This document shows positions 1 through 6,822 of a DNA stretch of 16,656 nt, one piece after another. A program made the position numbers and the translations under genes. Source of the stretch: JAXDLW01 sp050998755 (lineage in GTDB: Bacteria > Chloroflexota > Dormibacteria > DASZGP01); the NCBI GenBank assembly GCA_050998755.1, contig JBPCPW010000037.1, positions 1 to 16,656 of the forward strand. The letters are read 5' to 3'. Position 1 is the stretch's first letter, and each line of letters starts with the position of its first letter. The notes below the pieces were generated by a model that did not search any database, was not told where the DNA came from, and saw only the letters and a program-made list of their open reading frames with translations.

Positions 1-222
1 CCCCCCCGAGTCCGTGTGGATTCTTCGGATGATCTCGGTCAGCTCGGCGTCGTTGAGCTCTCGCAATGACGGCGGCCGTGATACCCACGCGTAGTAGCCG
101 CTCTTCGAGACCTCGAGAACGCGGCACATCGTGGCCACTGCATGATTCGCCTTCTCCGCCTCGATGAGCCGGAAGACCGTTATTGGGTCCGGTCCGAGTC
201 CTTTGCGAAGAAGGCCAGCGCT
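1..222 (-). CDS. IS3-family transposase OrfB, N-terminal part (partial, -1 frame)
   Basis: In the -1 frame relative to OrfA the minus strand stays open for 74 codons to the window edge. It contains VFRLIEAEKANHAVATMCRV, then LEVSKSGYYAWVSRPPS, then LTEIIRRIHTDSGG. The 'MCRVLEVSKSGYYAW' segment and the following 'I..IH..S.G' are hallmarks of the HTH_21 region at the N-terminus of IS3 OrfB. The integrase-like DDE domain that performs strand transfer lies beyond position 1. There is no independent start codon with a good ribosome site, so expression is most simply as an OrfAB fusion. Whether the distal part is intact cannot be known here. Confidence 0.85.
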
Positions 223-479
223 TTTTTTAGGATGTCGCGCTCTTCCTCGGTCTGCCGCAGGCGCCGTCGGAGCCTGCCCAGCTCGATGCGTTCGTCGGTC
301 GTCAGACCGTCCCGCCTACCCTGATCCACGTCGATCTGCTGTACCCAGTGCCGCAGCGACTCCACCGACACACCGAGTTCGCCGGCGACGTCGGAGAGCT
401 TGCGCCCATGCTGTTTGACGAGCCGGACAGCCTCCTCCCGAAACTGCGGCGAGTACGGTACCCGCGTCTTGCCTCCCAT
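180..479 (-). CDS. IS3-family transposase OrfA
   Basis: This 99-residue protein is the DNA-binding half of an IS3-type transposase, which recognises the element's ends. Residues 8-50 form the helix-turn-helix (YSPQFREEAVRLV, then LSDVAGELGVSVESLRHWV). Residues about 60-90 are a charged, leucine-containing coiled coil ending in ERDILKKALAFFAK, the usual OrfA signature. The start is well supported, with AGGAGG five bases before the ATG. The OrfA stop (TAA at 182-180) lies about 40 nt past the slippery site at 228-222, where some ribosomes should slip into OrfB to make the OrfAB transposase. The length is normal for an intact OrfA. Confidence 0.92.
   Translation of the reverse strand: MGGKTRVPYSPQFREEAVRLVKQHGRKLSDVAGELGVSVESLRHWVQQIDVDQGRRDGLTTDERIELGRLRRRLRQTEEERDILKKALAFFAKDSDRTQ
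222..228 (-). promoter_or_regulatory. Programmed -1 ribosomal frameshift site (A7)
   Basis: On the minus strand OrfA reads CTA AAA AAA GCG at codons Leu-Lys-Lys-Ala. The heptamer A AAA AAA fits the X XXY YYZ slip pattern and the A-rich slip sites of IS3 elements. Slipping back one base moves into a frame with no stop down to the window edge, and that frame encodes OrfB. Confidence 0.8.
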
Positions 480-520
480 GTGGACCTCCTTGTCGGGGGA
501 TTCTCCCCCAAGCGCTCAGG

Positions 521-545
521 TGTCCACGAAACCGGGGCAACTCCA
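521..545 (-). repeat. Probable IS3 left terminal inverted repeat
   Basis: Read on the minus strand this begins TGGAGTTGCCCCGGTTTCG and continues GTGGACA. It lies 42 nt upstream of the OrfA start codon, the expected place for the left end. The matching right end is not in the window, so the exact boundary is inferred from the TG terminus and from the change to intron sequence at 546. Confidence 0.6.
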
Positions 546-953
546 CCCGCTCCGACTCCCTTCGCACCGACCCGGCCTTCGGTTTGGCCTTATACCGGGT
601 CATGCTTCCGTGGCTATCGAATTTCGCCACGGGTGCGGGAGGGCCTCCCCAGTTGCCCGACCAGCCTTCCCTGCATGCCGACTCCTCTACGCCGGTGCGC
701 TCCCTGGCTGCTCCAGAATCCACGGCCAGGGATGCTGCCTTCGCCAAATCCACCCAGGCTCGGCGCGCACTGCCCCTCACGGGAAGCCCTTTCGACGCGG
801 CAGAGTTCACTTTCGTTACGGCCTGCAGGTTTGCTTCTCCTCGCTTCGTCGCCCAGTTTTCGCTGAACGCCGGAGGTTGACTACCGGGCTCCTCTGGCGG
901 CTTGCCCGGGTGGGACTTTCACCCATTGGTTGGTCGGCCCTTACTGGGCACAC
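546..953 (-). mobile_element. Group II intron, 5' fragment (domain I), interrupted by the IS
   Basis: Read on the minus strand, this stretch starts GTGTGCCCAG, matching the GUGYG 5' end of bacterial group II introns. It contains GGGTGAAAGTCCC near the start, a common 5' segment of domain I. A hairpin at 702-731 presents GTGGAT in its loop, complementary to the six exon bases directly outside the intron. A further stem is GACCCGG/CCGGGTC at 569-575 and 595-601. Only about 408 nt remain before the IS boundary. The reverse transcriptase ORF and domains V and VI would lie on the other side of the IS, outside the window. Open frames crossing this segment show no protein-like composition and are treated as spurious. 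Confidence 0.75.
702..731 (-). other. EBS1-presenting hairpin of the group II intron
   Basis: The arms CCCTGGC and GCCAGGG (minus-strand reading) form a perfect 7-bp stem at 725-731 and 702-708. The loop contains GTGGAT (718-723), the exact complement of the ATCCAC that ends the 5' exon. This is the position and behaviour expected of exon-binding site 1. A second GTGGAT occurs nearby on the minus strand but lacks so clear a stem. EBS2 could not be assigned with confidence. Confidence 0.55.
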
Positions 954-959
954 GTGGAT
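954..959 (-). other. Intron-binding site 1 (IBS1) in the 5' exon
   Basis: The last six exon bases before the intron on the minus strand are ATCCAC. They pair perfectly with GTGGAT in the intron hairpin at 702-731, and a seventh G-U pair is possible. This fixes the 5' splice junction at 953/954 and shows where the intron retrohomed, about 70-100 bp upstream of mgsA and in the opposite orientation. Confidence 0.55.
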
Positions 960-1051
960 CCCGGCTAAGCAGATGTCCTCCTCGCGTCCGCAGCTCGCTG
1001 CCAGCATGGGGAGGTGGAAACTCAATGGTCGTAAGCAGGGGACCTCGCCAG

Positions 1052-1492
1052 ATGGCTACGCTACCGGCGGCCCTCGATCCTCGGCCGACGATTGCCCTAC
1101 TGGCGCACGACCATGAGAAGGTCCGGCTTGTCGACTTAGCCGTGTGTTACCGGGACGTCCTCGCCCGCCACCGCCTGGTGGCCACCGCGACCACCGGCCG
1201 AATGCTGACCGACATGGTGGGGCTCGATGTCGACTGCGTGCGCTCCGGGATGGCGGGCGGCGACCGTCAGATCGCCGAAGCGATGGCAGGCCGCGGGGTG
1301 GCGGCCGTCATCTTCCTGGTGGACCCGTTCCACACCCGTCCCCATGAGCCGGGCCTGGAACCAGTGATGAAGGCCTGCAGTCTGCACGACATCCCCTTGG
1401 CCACCAACATCTCCACCGCCGGGGCCATCCTTCATGCGATCTCGGTATCCGAGCTGCAGCGCGGCACGTGGCCGGCGCTCCAGGAGAAGTAG
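1052..1492 (+). CDS. mgsA: Methylglyoxal synthase
   Basis: The 146-residue product should convert dihydroxyacetone phosphate to methylglyoxal and phosphate, a cytosolic bypass of lower glycolysis used under phosphate limitation or sugar-phosphate stress. From this start the numbering coincides with the E. coli enzyme: IALLAHDHEK with His19, Asp20 and Lys23; the phosphate-binding TATTG near 45-49; GGD with the catalytic Asp71; VDP with Asp91; and His98 in RPHEP. Position 101, Asp in E. coli, is Gly here. An in-frame ATG at 1025 has a better ribosome site (GGAGG at 1010-1014) and would add nine residues, so the start is not settled. The longer open frame from 902 runs into the intron and is not credible. 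The upstream region is cut short by the intron at 953. Confidence 0.9.
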   Translation: MATLPAALDPRPTIALLAHDHEKVRLVDLAVCYRDVLARHRLVATATTGRMLTDMVGLDVDCVRSGMAGGDRQIAEAMAGRGVAAVIFLVDPFHTRPHEPGLEPVMKACSLHDIPLATNISTAGAILHAISVSELQRGTWPALQEK

Positions 1493-1514
1493 GCCGCAGG
1501 CTGATCGCCAGGGC

Positions 1515-1520
1515 TAGACT
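1515..1520 (+). promoter_or_regulatory. Putative -10 box (TAGACT) for the MBL-fold gene
   Basis: TAGACT lies nine bases before the ATG at 1530, and no Shine-Dalgarno sequence is visible between them. Transcription would start within a few bases of the start codon. The same TAnnnT-then-start layout recurs at 7130, 7552 and 11671. No clear -35 box was found. Confidence 0.35.
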
Positions 1521-1529
1521 CGGGCCGTC

Positions 1530-2193
1530 ATGAGAGAGATCGCTCCGGACGTCTGGCACATCCCGGGGACGCCGGCCAATTGGATCAACGTGTACCTCAT
1601 CGGAGACGTCCTCATCGATGCCTCGCGCCGCGGCGCCGGCCCGGCAATCGTGAAGGAGCTAGGTGATCGGAGGCTGTCGGAGGTCGCGCTGACGCACGTC
1701 CACCCGGACCACCAGGGCGCCGCGAAGTTCCTCTGTGAGCATTACGGAGTCACCCTGGCATGCCACGCGGGTGACGTGGACGCGATGGAGGGCCGCGCGC
1801 CGATGTCGGGCGACTCCCTGCTGGGGCGCCTGTCCGACCGTTTATTCTCCGGACCGACCTACCCCGTGGGTAAGCGCCTCGAGGCGGGCGATGAGATCAA
1901 CGGCTTTGTCGTTCACCACAACCCCGGGGCACACGGCCGGTCACGTGGTCTTCTGGCGCGAGCGCGATGGCGTCGCCATCGCCGGCGACGTGTTGAACGC
2001 TATGGACCTCAGAACCTCGCTCACCGGTTTGCACGAACCACCCGGCCCTTTCAGCCGGGACCCCGCGCAGAACCGGCGCTCGATCCGCAAACTGGCAGAG
2101 ATGGACCCCCAGATCCTGTGCTGCGGGCATGGCCCGGTGTGGCGCGATCGCCCCAAGTTCAAGGACTTCGTCCGGCGGCTGCCGCAAGACTAG
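1530..2193 (+). pseudogene. MBL-fold metallo-hydrolase, broken by a one-base insertion
   Basis: The reading frame encodes a metallo-beta-lactamase-fold hydrolase of about 220 residues, split over two frames. The first frame (1530 to about 1919) has the metal motif THVHPDHQG (His56, His58, Asp60, His61). The second frame, from 1921 to the stop at 2191-2193, continues with TPGHTAGHV (His134), IAGD (Asp153) and CGHGP (His200), which completes the two-metal site. One extra A at 1920/1921 (CACCACAACCCC instead of CACCACACCCC) causes the shift. Removing it restores a seamless protein, so this is either a recent mutation or a sequencing error. The substrate cannot be told; this broad family includes glyoxalase II-like thioesterases. 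Being next to mgsA invites a methylglyoxal link, but that is only inference. Confidence 0.8.
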
Positions 2194-2211
2194 CGGGCCG
2201 TAGCCCTCTAG
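2190..2211. terminator. Hairpin spanning both stop codons of convergent genes
   Basis: CTAG-C-GGGC-CGTA-GCCC-T-CTAG folds into an 8-bp stem with one mismatch and a 4-nt loop. The CTAG at each base contains the TAG stop of the MBL gene (plus) and of clpB (minus). The genes are only 14 bp apart, so this is the only room for a terminator serving both directions. There is no U-tract on either side, so intrinsic termination is uncertain. Confidence 0.4.
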
Positions 2212-4811
2212 ACCTCGACCGGCTCCGGCGCGGCACTGCGCGAGATGGTCAACTCTCCGGCGGGGGCGTCTACCTTGAGGGCATCACCGTCGTTGAACTC
2301 TCCCTGCAGGATGCGCATCGCCAGCGGGTCCTGGAGTAGGCGCTGGATCGCGCGCTTCAGCGGGCGCGCGCCGTATACCGGGTCGTAGCCCTCCTTGGCC
2401 AGGAGGTCCAGGGCAGGCTCGCTGACCTGCAGATCGAGGTGACGCGTTTCCAGCCGGGCGCGCAGGCCTTTCAGCTGGATCTCGACGATGCCGCGCAGCT
2501 GATCCTGGGTCAGGGGCCTGAAGATGATCACGTCGTCGACGCGGTTCAGGAACTCCGGCCGGAAGGCTTGGCGAAGCGCATCCATGACGGCGCCGTGCAT
2601 GCGCGCCTCGTCGGCGGCGTACTCCTGGATGAGGTGCGACCCGAGGTTGCTGGTCATCACGACGATGGTGTTGTTGAAGTCGACCGTGCGTCCCTGCCCG
2701 TCGGTCAGGCGGCCGTCCTCGAGGATCTGCAACAGCACGTTGAAGACGTCCGGGTGCGCTTTCTCGATCTCGTCGAACAGCACGACCGAGTACGGTCGGC
2801 GGCGTACAGCCTCCGTCAGCTGGCCTCCCTCGTCGTACCCGACATACCCCGGCGGCGCGCCGACCAGGCGAGAGACGGTGTGCTTCTCCATGTACTCGGA
2901 CATGTCGAGTCGGATCATTGCCTGCTCGTCGTCGAACAGGAACTCGGCCAGCGCGCGAGCCAACTCCGTCTTGCCCACCCCGGTGGGGCCCAGGAAGATG
3001 AACGAACCCACCGGGCGGTTGGGGTCCGAAAGACCGGCACGGCCGCGGCGTACCGCGTTCGAGACCGCCGCGATGGCCTCGTCCTGTCCGATCACGCGGT
3101 CGTGGAGCCGGGCTTCCATCCTGACCAGCTTCTGCATCTCCGATTCCATCATCCGGGTGACCGGGACACCGGTCCAGCGAGCGACGATCTCGGCTATGTC
3201 CTCCTCGTCGACCTCCTCCTTCAACATTCGACGGTCGGCCTGTAGCTCAAGCAGCTTCTGGCTCTCGGTGGCGAGGTCCCTCTCGAGCTGGGCCAGCTTG
3301 CCGTACTTGAGCTCGGCGGCCTTCCCGAAATCTGCCATACGCTCCGCACGGTCGGCCTCGAGGCGCGTTTCCTCGAGCTCCGCCTTGAAGCCGCGGATCC
3401 GCTCGATCACCGCCTTCTCCTGCTCCCAGTGCGCCCGCATCGAACGGTCGCTCTCCTCCAGGGCCGCCAGCTCCCGCTCGATCTTCGCCCGGCGCTCAGC
3501 GCTGGGAGCGTCCTTCTCCTTGCGCAGCGCCTCCCGCTCAATCTCCAGTTGGCGAATCTGGCGCTCGACCTCGTCAAGCTCCGCAGGAAGCGAATCGATC
3601 TCGATACGCAGGCGGGCGGCCGCTTCGTCGATCAGGTCGATGGCCTTGTCGGGCAGGAACCGGTCGGTGATGTAGCGGTGCGACAGCACGGCCGCGGCGA
3701 CCAGGCCGCTGTCCTTGATCTTGACGCCGTGGTACACCTCGTAGCGCTCCTTGAGGCCGCGGAGGATCGAGATTGTGTCCTCCACTGTCGGCTGGTCGAC
3801 GAAGACCGGCTGGAAGCGCCGCTCCAGGGCCGCGTCCTTCTCGATGTATTTGCGGTATTCATCGAGGGTGGTGGCGCCGATCGCCCGGAGTTCGCCGCGG
3901 GCCAGCGCCGGTTTGAGCATGTTGGAGGCGTCCATCGACCCCTCCGCAGCGCCGGCGCCCACCAGCGTGTGGAGTTCGTCAATGAACAGGATCACCTCTC
4001 CCGCCGCGGCCTCCAATTCCTTGAGGACGGCCTTCAGGCGCTCCTCGAACTCGCCGCGGAACTTGGCCCCGGCAATCAAGGCCCCCAGGTCGAGCGAGTT
4101 GACGCGCTTGTCCTTGAGGGTGCTCGGGACATCGCCCGTGGCGATGCGAAGCGCGAGTCCCTCGGCGATGGCCGTCTTGCCCACGCCCGGCTCACCAATC
4201 AGCACCGGGTTGTTCTTGGTCCGCCGCGACAGCACCTGGATAACGCGGCGGATCTCATCGTCGCGGCCGATGACCGGGTCGAGCTTGCCCAAGCGGGCCA
4301 GGGACGTCAGGTCCCGCGTGTACTTTGCCAGCGCCTCGTACTTGCCCTCGGGGTTGGGGTCGGTCACCCGCTGGGAGCCACGCAGGTCGGCCAGGACCTT
4401 CAGCACAGCATCGCGGTCAACGCCGAATTCGCGCAGGACGTTCGCCGTCTTCAGGCCGGGCTTGAGCAGTCCCAGCAGCAGATGCTCGGTCGAGACATAC
4501 TCGTCCTTGAGCTTCTCCATCTCGCTCCACGCCTCGTCCAGCGCCTTCTTCAGGTCGGCTCCGATATACGCCGGGGCGTCGCTCCCGGTTACGGTGGGAA
4601 GCTTTTCGATCTCGTTGCGGAGACGGTTTGCCACGTCGTCCGGACGGGACTCGAGCTTGAGCAGGATGGGCCGCACGATGCCTTCGGCCTCGTCCGTCAG
4701 GGCCAACAGCAGGTGCACCGGCTCGACCGCCTGCTGCGAGGCGGCCTCAGCCAGGCCCTGCGCGGCCTGTAGGGCTTCCTGCGATTTCTCCGTGAATCGA
4801 TCGAGTCTCAT
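2208..4811 (-). CDS. clpB: ATP-dependent disaggregase ClpB
   Basis: This 867-residue protein is a full-length ClpB/Hsp104-type AAA+ disaggregase. It threads aggregated proteins through its hexamer pore together with DnaK. Domains in order: Clp N domain (1-145); NBD1 with Walker A GEPGVGKT (206-213), Walker B ILFIDE (274-279) and Arg residues at 331-332; the coiled-coil middle domain (about 405-535) that docks DnaK and sets ClpB apart from ClpA and ClpC; NBD2 with Walker A GPTGVGKT (608-615), Walker B VVLFDE (676-681) and the NRVDD arginine near 757. The D1 pore loop is GAKFRGEFEE, with Phe where E. coli has Tyr251. The D2 loop keeps GYVGYDEGG. It follows dnaK by 37 nt on the same strand, so the two are probably co-transcribed. 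Confidence 0.97.
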   Translation of the reverse strand: MRLDRFTEKSQEALQAAQGLAEAASQQAVEPVHLLLALTDEAEGIVRPILLKLESRPDDVANRLRNEIEKLPTVTGSDAPAYIGADLKKALDEAWSEMEKLKDEYVSTEHLLLGLLKPGLKTANVLREFGVDRDAVLKVLADLRGSQRVTDPNPEGKYEALAKYTRDLTSLARLGKLDPVIGRDDEIRRVIQVLSRRTKNNPVLIGEPGVGKTAIAEGLALRIATGDVPSTLKDKRVNSLDLGALIAGAKFRGEFEERLKAVLKELEAAAGEVILFIDELHTLVGAGAAEGSMDASNMLKPALARGELRAIGATTLDEYRKYIEKDAALERRFQPVFVDQPTVEDTISILRGLKERYEVYHGVKIKDSGLVAAAVLSHRYITDRFLPDKAIDLIDEAAARLRIEIDSLPAELDEVERQIRQLEIEREALRKEKDAPSAERRAKIERELAALEESDRSMRAHWEQEKAVIERIRGFKAELEETRLEADRAERMADFGKAAELKYGKLAQLERDLATESQKLLELQADRRMLKEEVDEEDIAEIVARWTGVPVTRMMESEMQKLVRMEARLHDRVIGQDEAIAAVSNAVRRGRAGLSDPNRPVGSFIFLGPTGVGKTELARALAEFLFDDEQAMIRLDMSEYMEKHTVSRLVGAPPGYVGYDEGGQLTEAVRRRPYSVVLFDEIEKAHPDVFNVLLQILEDGRLTDGQGRTVDFNNTIVVMTSNLGSHLIQEYAADEARMHGAVMDALRQAFRPEFLNRVDDVIIFRPLTQDQLRGIVEIQLKGLRARLETRHLDLQVSEPALDLLAKEGYDPVYGARPLKRAIQRLLQDPLAMRILQGEFNDGDALKVDAPAGELTISRSAAPEPVEV

Positions 4812-4848
4812 GTCCTCTGGGTTCTACCCCTCGGGCCGCGCCGGGAAA

Positions 4849-6747
4849 CTAGACCTCTTTGAACTCCGCGTCGACCACCTCGCCCTCCGGCTTGGCCTCG
4901 GAGGCCTGACCGTCGGGAGAGCCGGGCTGGCTCACGCTGCCACCCTGCGCGGCAGCCTCGTGCATCGCGGTACCCACCTTGGTGTAGGAGTCAGAGAGAT
5001 CACGGAACGCGTCCTGCATGCGCTTGGTGTCCCGGCTCTCGAGGGCCGCCCTGGCGTCAGGCACCTTCGCATCCACCTCAGCGCGGGTCTCAGCCGGGAT
5101 CTTCTCGGAGTTCTCACGCATGAACTTATCCACCTGGTAGAGGAGGCCGTCCAGGTTGTTGTGGGCTTCGATCTCCTCCCGCTTGGAGGCGTCATTGGCC
5201 GCATTGGCCTCGGCCTCCTTGACCATCTTGTCGACCTCGGATTTGTCGAGGGTGGTGGAGCCGGTGATGGTCACCGTCTGCTCTTTGCCACTGGCGCGGT
5301 CCTTCGCGTGCACGTTGATGATGCCGTTGGCATCGATGTCGAAGGTCACCTCGATCTGGGGCACGCCACGCGGCGCCGGGGGGATTCCGTCGAGCTTGAA
5401 CTTGCCCAGCTCACGGTTGTCCCGGGCCAGCGGCCGCTCGCCCTGGAGCACCACGATCTCGACGCTGTTCTGGTTGTCCGACGCGGTTGAGAAGGTCTCC
5501 ATCTTGCTGGTGGGGATGGTCGTGTTGCGCTGGATCATGACCGTGTTGACCTCGCCCTCGGTCATGATGCCGAGGCTGAGAGGGGTCACATCGAGGAGGA
5601 GAACGTCCTTGACGTCGCCCTGGAGCACGCCGGCCTGGATGGCAGCGCCCATGGCCACGACCTCGTCGGGGTTGACCCCGCGGTGGGGTTCCTTCCCGAT
5701 CATCTGCTTGACCGTCTCCTGGATGATCGGCATGCGCGTCGAACCACCGACCATGATCACCTCGTCGATCTCCTTGGCCGACAGGCCGGCGTCCTTGAGG
5801 GCGGCCTCCACGGGCTGGCGGGTGCGCTGGGTCAGGTCGTCGGTGAGCTGCTCGAACTTCGCCCGGCTGAGCTTCATGTCCAGGTGCTTCGGCCCCGAGG
5901 CGTCGGCGGTGATGAAGGGCAGGTTGATCTCGGTCTCCTGGCGCGAACTGAGCTCGATCTTGGCCTTCTCCGCAGCCTCGGTGAGCCGCTGGAGGGCCTG
6001 GCGGTCGGTCTTCAGGTCGATCCCCTGGTCTTTCTTGAACTCCTCGGCGATCCAGTCGACAACGCGCCGGTCGTAGTCGTCGCCGCCGAGGTGGGTATCA
6101 CCATTGGTCGACTCGACCTCGAACACGCCGTCGCCGACCGCGAGCACCGAGACGTCGAAGGTTCCGCCACCGAGGTCGAAGACCAGGATCTTCTCATTGG
6201 TCTTCTTGTCCAGGCCGTAGGCCAGGGACGCCGCGGTGGGCTCGTTGATGATCCGGATGACGTTGAGGCCGGCGATCTCGCCGGCGTTCTTGGTGGCCTG
6301 GCGCTGGGCGTCGTTGAAGTAGGCCGGGACGGTGATCACGGCGTCCTTCACCGGCTGCCCCAAATAGGCTTCGGCGTCGCTCTTGAGCTTCTGCAGGATC
6401 ATGGCCGAGACCTGCTCGGGGGTGAACTGCTCCTTGAGCACCTGCACCTCGACGCGGCCGTCCTTACCCTCCACCACGTTGTAGGGCACGATTGATCGCT
6501 CGCTGGCGACCTCCTTGCCGCGGCGGCCCATGAACCGCTTGATCGAATAGATGGTGTTCTCCGGGTTGACCGCGGCCTGGCGGCGGGCCAGAGTGCCGAC
6601 GAGGCGCTCCGAGCTCTTGGTGAATGCCACCACCGACGGCGTGGTCCGACCACCCTCCGAGTTGGGAATCACGACGGCCTCGCCGCCCTCCATCACGGCC
6701 ACGACGCTGTTGGTCGTGCCCAGGTCTATCCCTACTGCCTTAGCCAT
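4849..6747 (-). CDS. dnaK: Molecular chaperone DnaK (Hsp70)
   Basis: This 632-residue protein is a complete Hsp70. The ATPase domain (1 to about 375) has IDLGTTNS (7-14), Lys70 in YSIKRFMG, VFDLGGGTFDVS (189-200) and MVGGSTRMP (332-340). The linker DVLLLDVTP (381-389) leads to the peptide-binding domain (about 390-500) and the helical lid, ending in the usual acidic tail VVDAEFKEV. After the linker the sequence reads LGIMTEGEV, where most family members have LGIET-GG. The ribosome site is TAGGAGCGTAGGAACTT before the ATG. clpB follows directly; neither grpE nor dnaJ, the usual cofactor genes in such operons, occurs in the window. No CIRCE or HAIR operator was recognised upstream, so the mode of heat-shock control is not evident. 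Confidence 0.97.
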   Translation of the reverse strand: MAKAVGIDLGTTNSVVAVMEGGEAVVIPNSEGGRTTPSVVAFTKSSERLVGTLARRQAAVNPENTIYSIKRFMGRRGKEVASERSIVPYNVVEGKDGRVEVQVLKEQFTPEQVSAMILQKLKSDAEAYLGQPVKDAVITVPAYFNDAQRQATKNAGEIAGLNVIRIINEPTAASLAYGLDKKTNEKILVFDLGGGTFDVSVLAVGDGVFEVESTNGDTHLGGDDYDRRVVDWIAEEFKKDQGIDLKTDRQALQRLTEAAEKAKIELSSRQETEINLPFITADASGPKHLDMKLSRAKFEQLTDDLTQRTRQPVEAALKDAGLSAKEIDEVIMVGGSTRMPIIQETVKQMIGKEPHRGVNPDEVVAMGAAIQAGVLQGDVKDVLLLDVTPLSLGIMTEGEVNTVMIQRNTTIPTSKMETFSTASDNQNSVEIVVLQGERPLARDNRELGKFKLDGIPPAPRGVPQIEVTFDIDANGIINVHAKDRASGKEQTVTITGSTTLDKSEVDKMVKEAEANAANDASKREEIEAHNNLDGLLYQVDKFMRENSEKIPAETRAEVDAKVPDARAALESRDTKRMQDAFRDLSDSYTKVGTAMHEAAAQGGSVSQPGSPDGQASEAKPEGEVVDAEFKEV

Positions 6748-6795
6748 AAGTTCCTACGCTCCTAGTCCCATTCCACGGTGGTTACGGTCGCTCAC

Positions 6796-6822
6796 CTTAT
6801 ACCCCCGTGAAACGGATTCAAA
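6796..6822 (-). promoter_or_regulatory. Possible dnaK promoter
   Basis: On the minus strand TATAAG (6801-6796) could be a -10 element, giving a leader of about 40 nt before dnaK. TTTGAA (6822-6817) lies 15 nt upstream, short for a housekeeping -35 box. It overlaps the stop codon of the upstream membrane gene. Neither a clean sigma-32 -10 (CCCCAT) nor a sigma-H-like pair was found. Confidence 0.3.

Larger units (their letters stand above)
1..545 (-). mobile_element. IS3-family insertion sequence, left part (cut by window edge)
   Basis: The minus strand carries the classic IS3 layout: a short OrfA with a helix-turn-helix and a coiled coil, then OrfB in the -1 frame, joined at a slippery run of A. 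The left end lies at about 545, where the minus strand begins TGGAGTTGCCCCGG and then GTGGACA, which resembles IS3-family terminal repeats and keeps the usual TG terminus. The catalytic DDE part of OrfB and the right end lie outside the window, so activity and target-site duplication cannot be judged. Immediately beyond 545 the sequence becomes group II intron, so the element appears to have landed inside one. Confidence 0.85.

Noticed and set aside
316..810. 164-codon minus-strand open frame across the IS end and intron
   Set aside because: It crosses the IS/intron boundary, has no family resemblance and is explained by GC-rich structured RNA sequence.
902..1024. N-terminal extension of methylglyoxal synthase
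   Set aside because: It is an in-frame run into the intron's 5' end. The E. coli numbering fits exactly from 1052, and a ribosome site exists only for 1025 or 1052.
3429..5490. Long plus-strand open frames opposite clpB and dnaK
   Set aside because: They are antisense shadows of high-GC genes, with Arg/Ser-rich or low-complexity translations. One runs across the clpB-dnaK junction.
6748..6817. CIRCE or HAIR operator upstream of dnaK
   Set aside because: Neither TTAGCACTC-N9-GAGTGCTAA nor CTTGAGT-N7-ACTCAAG, nor a close variant, is present. Only short chance palindromes such as CCACGGTGG were seen.
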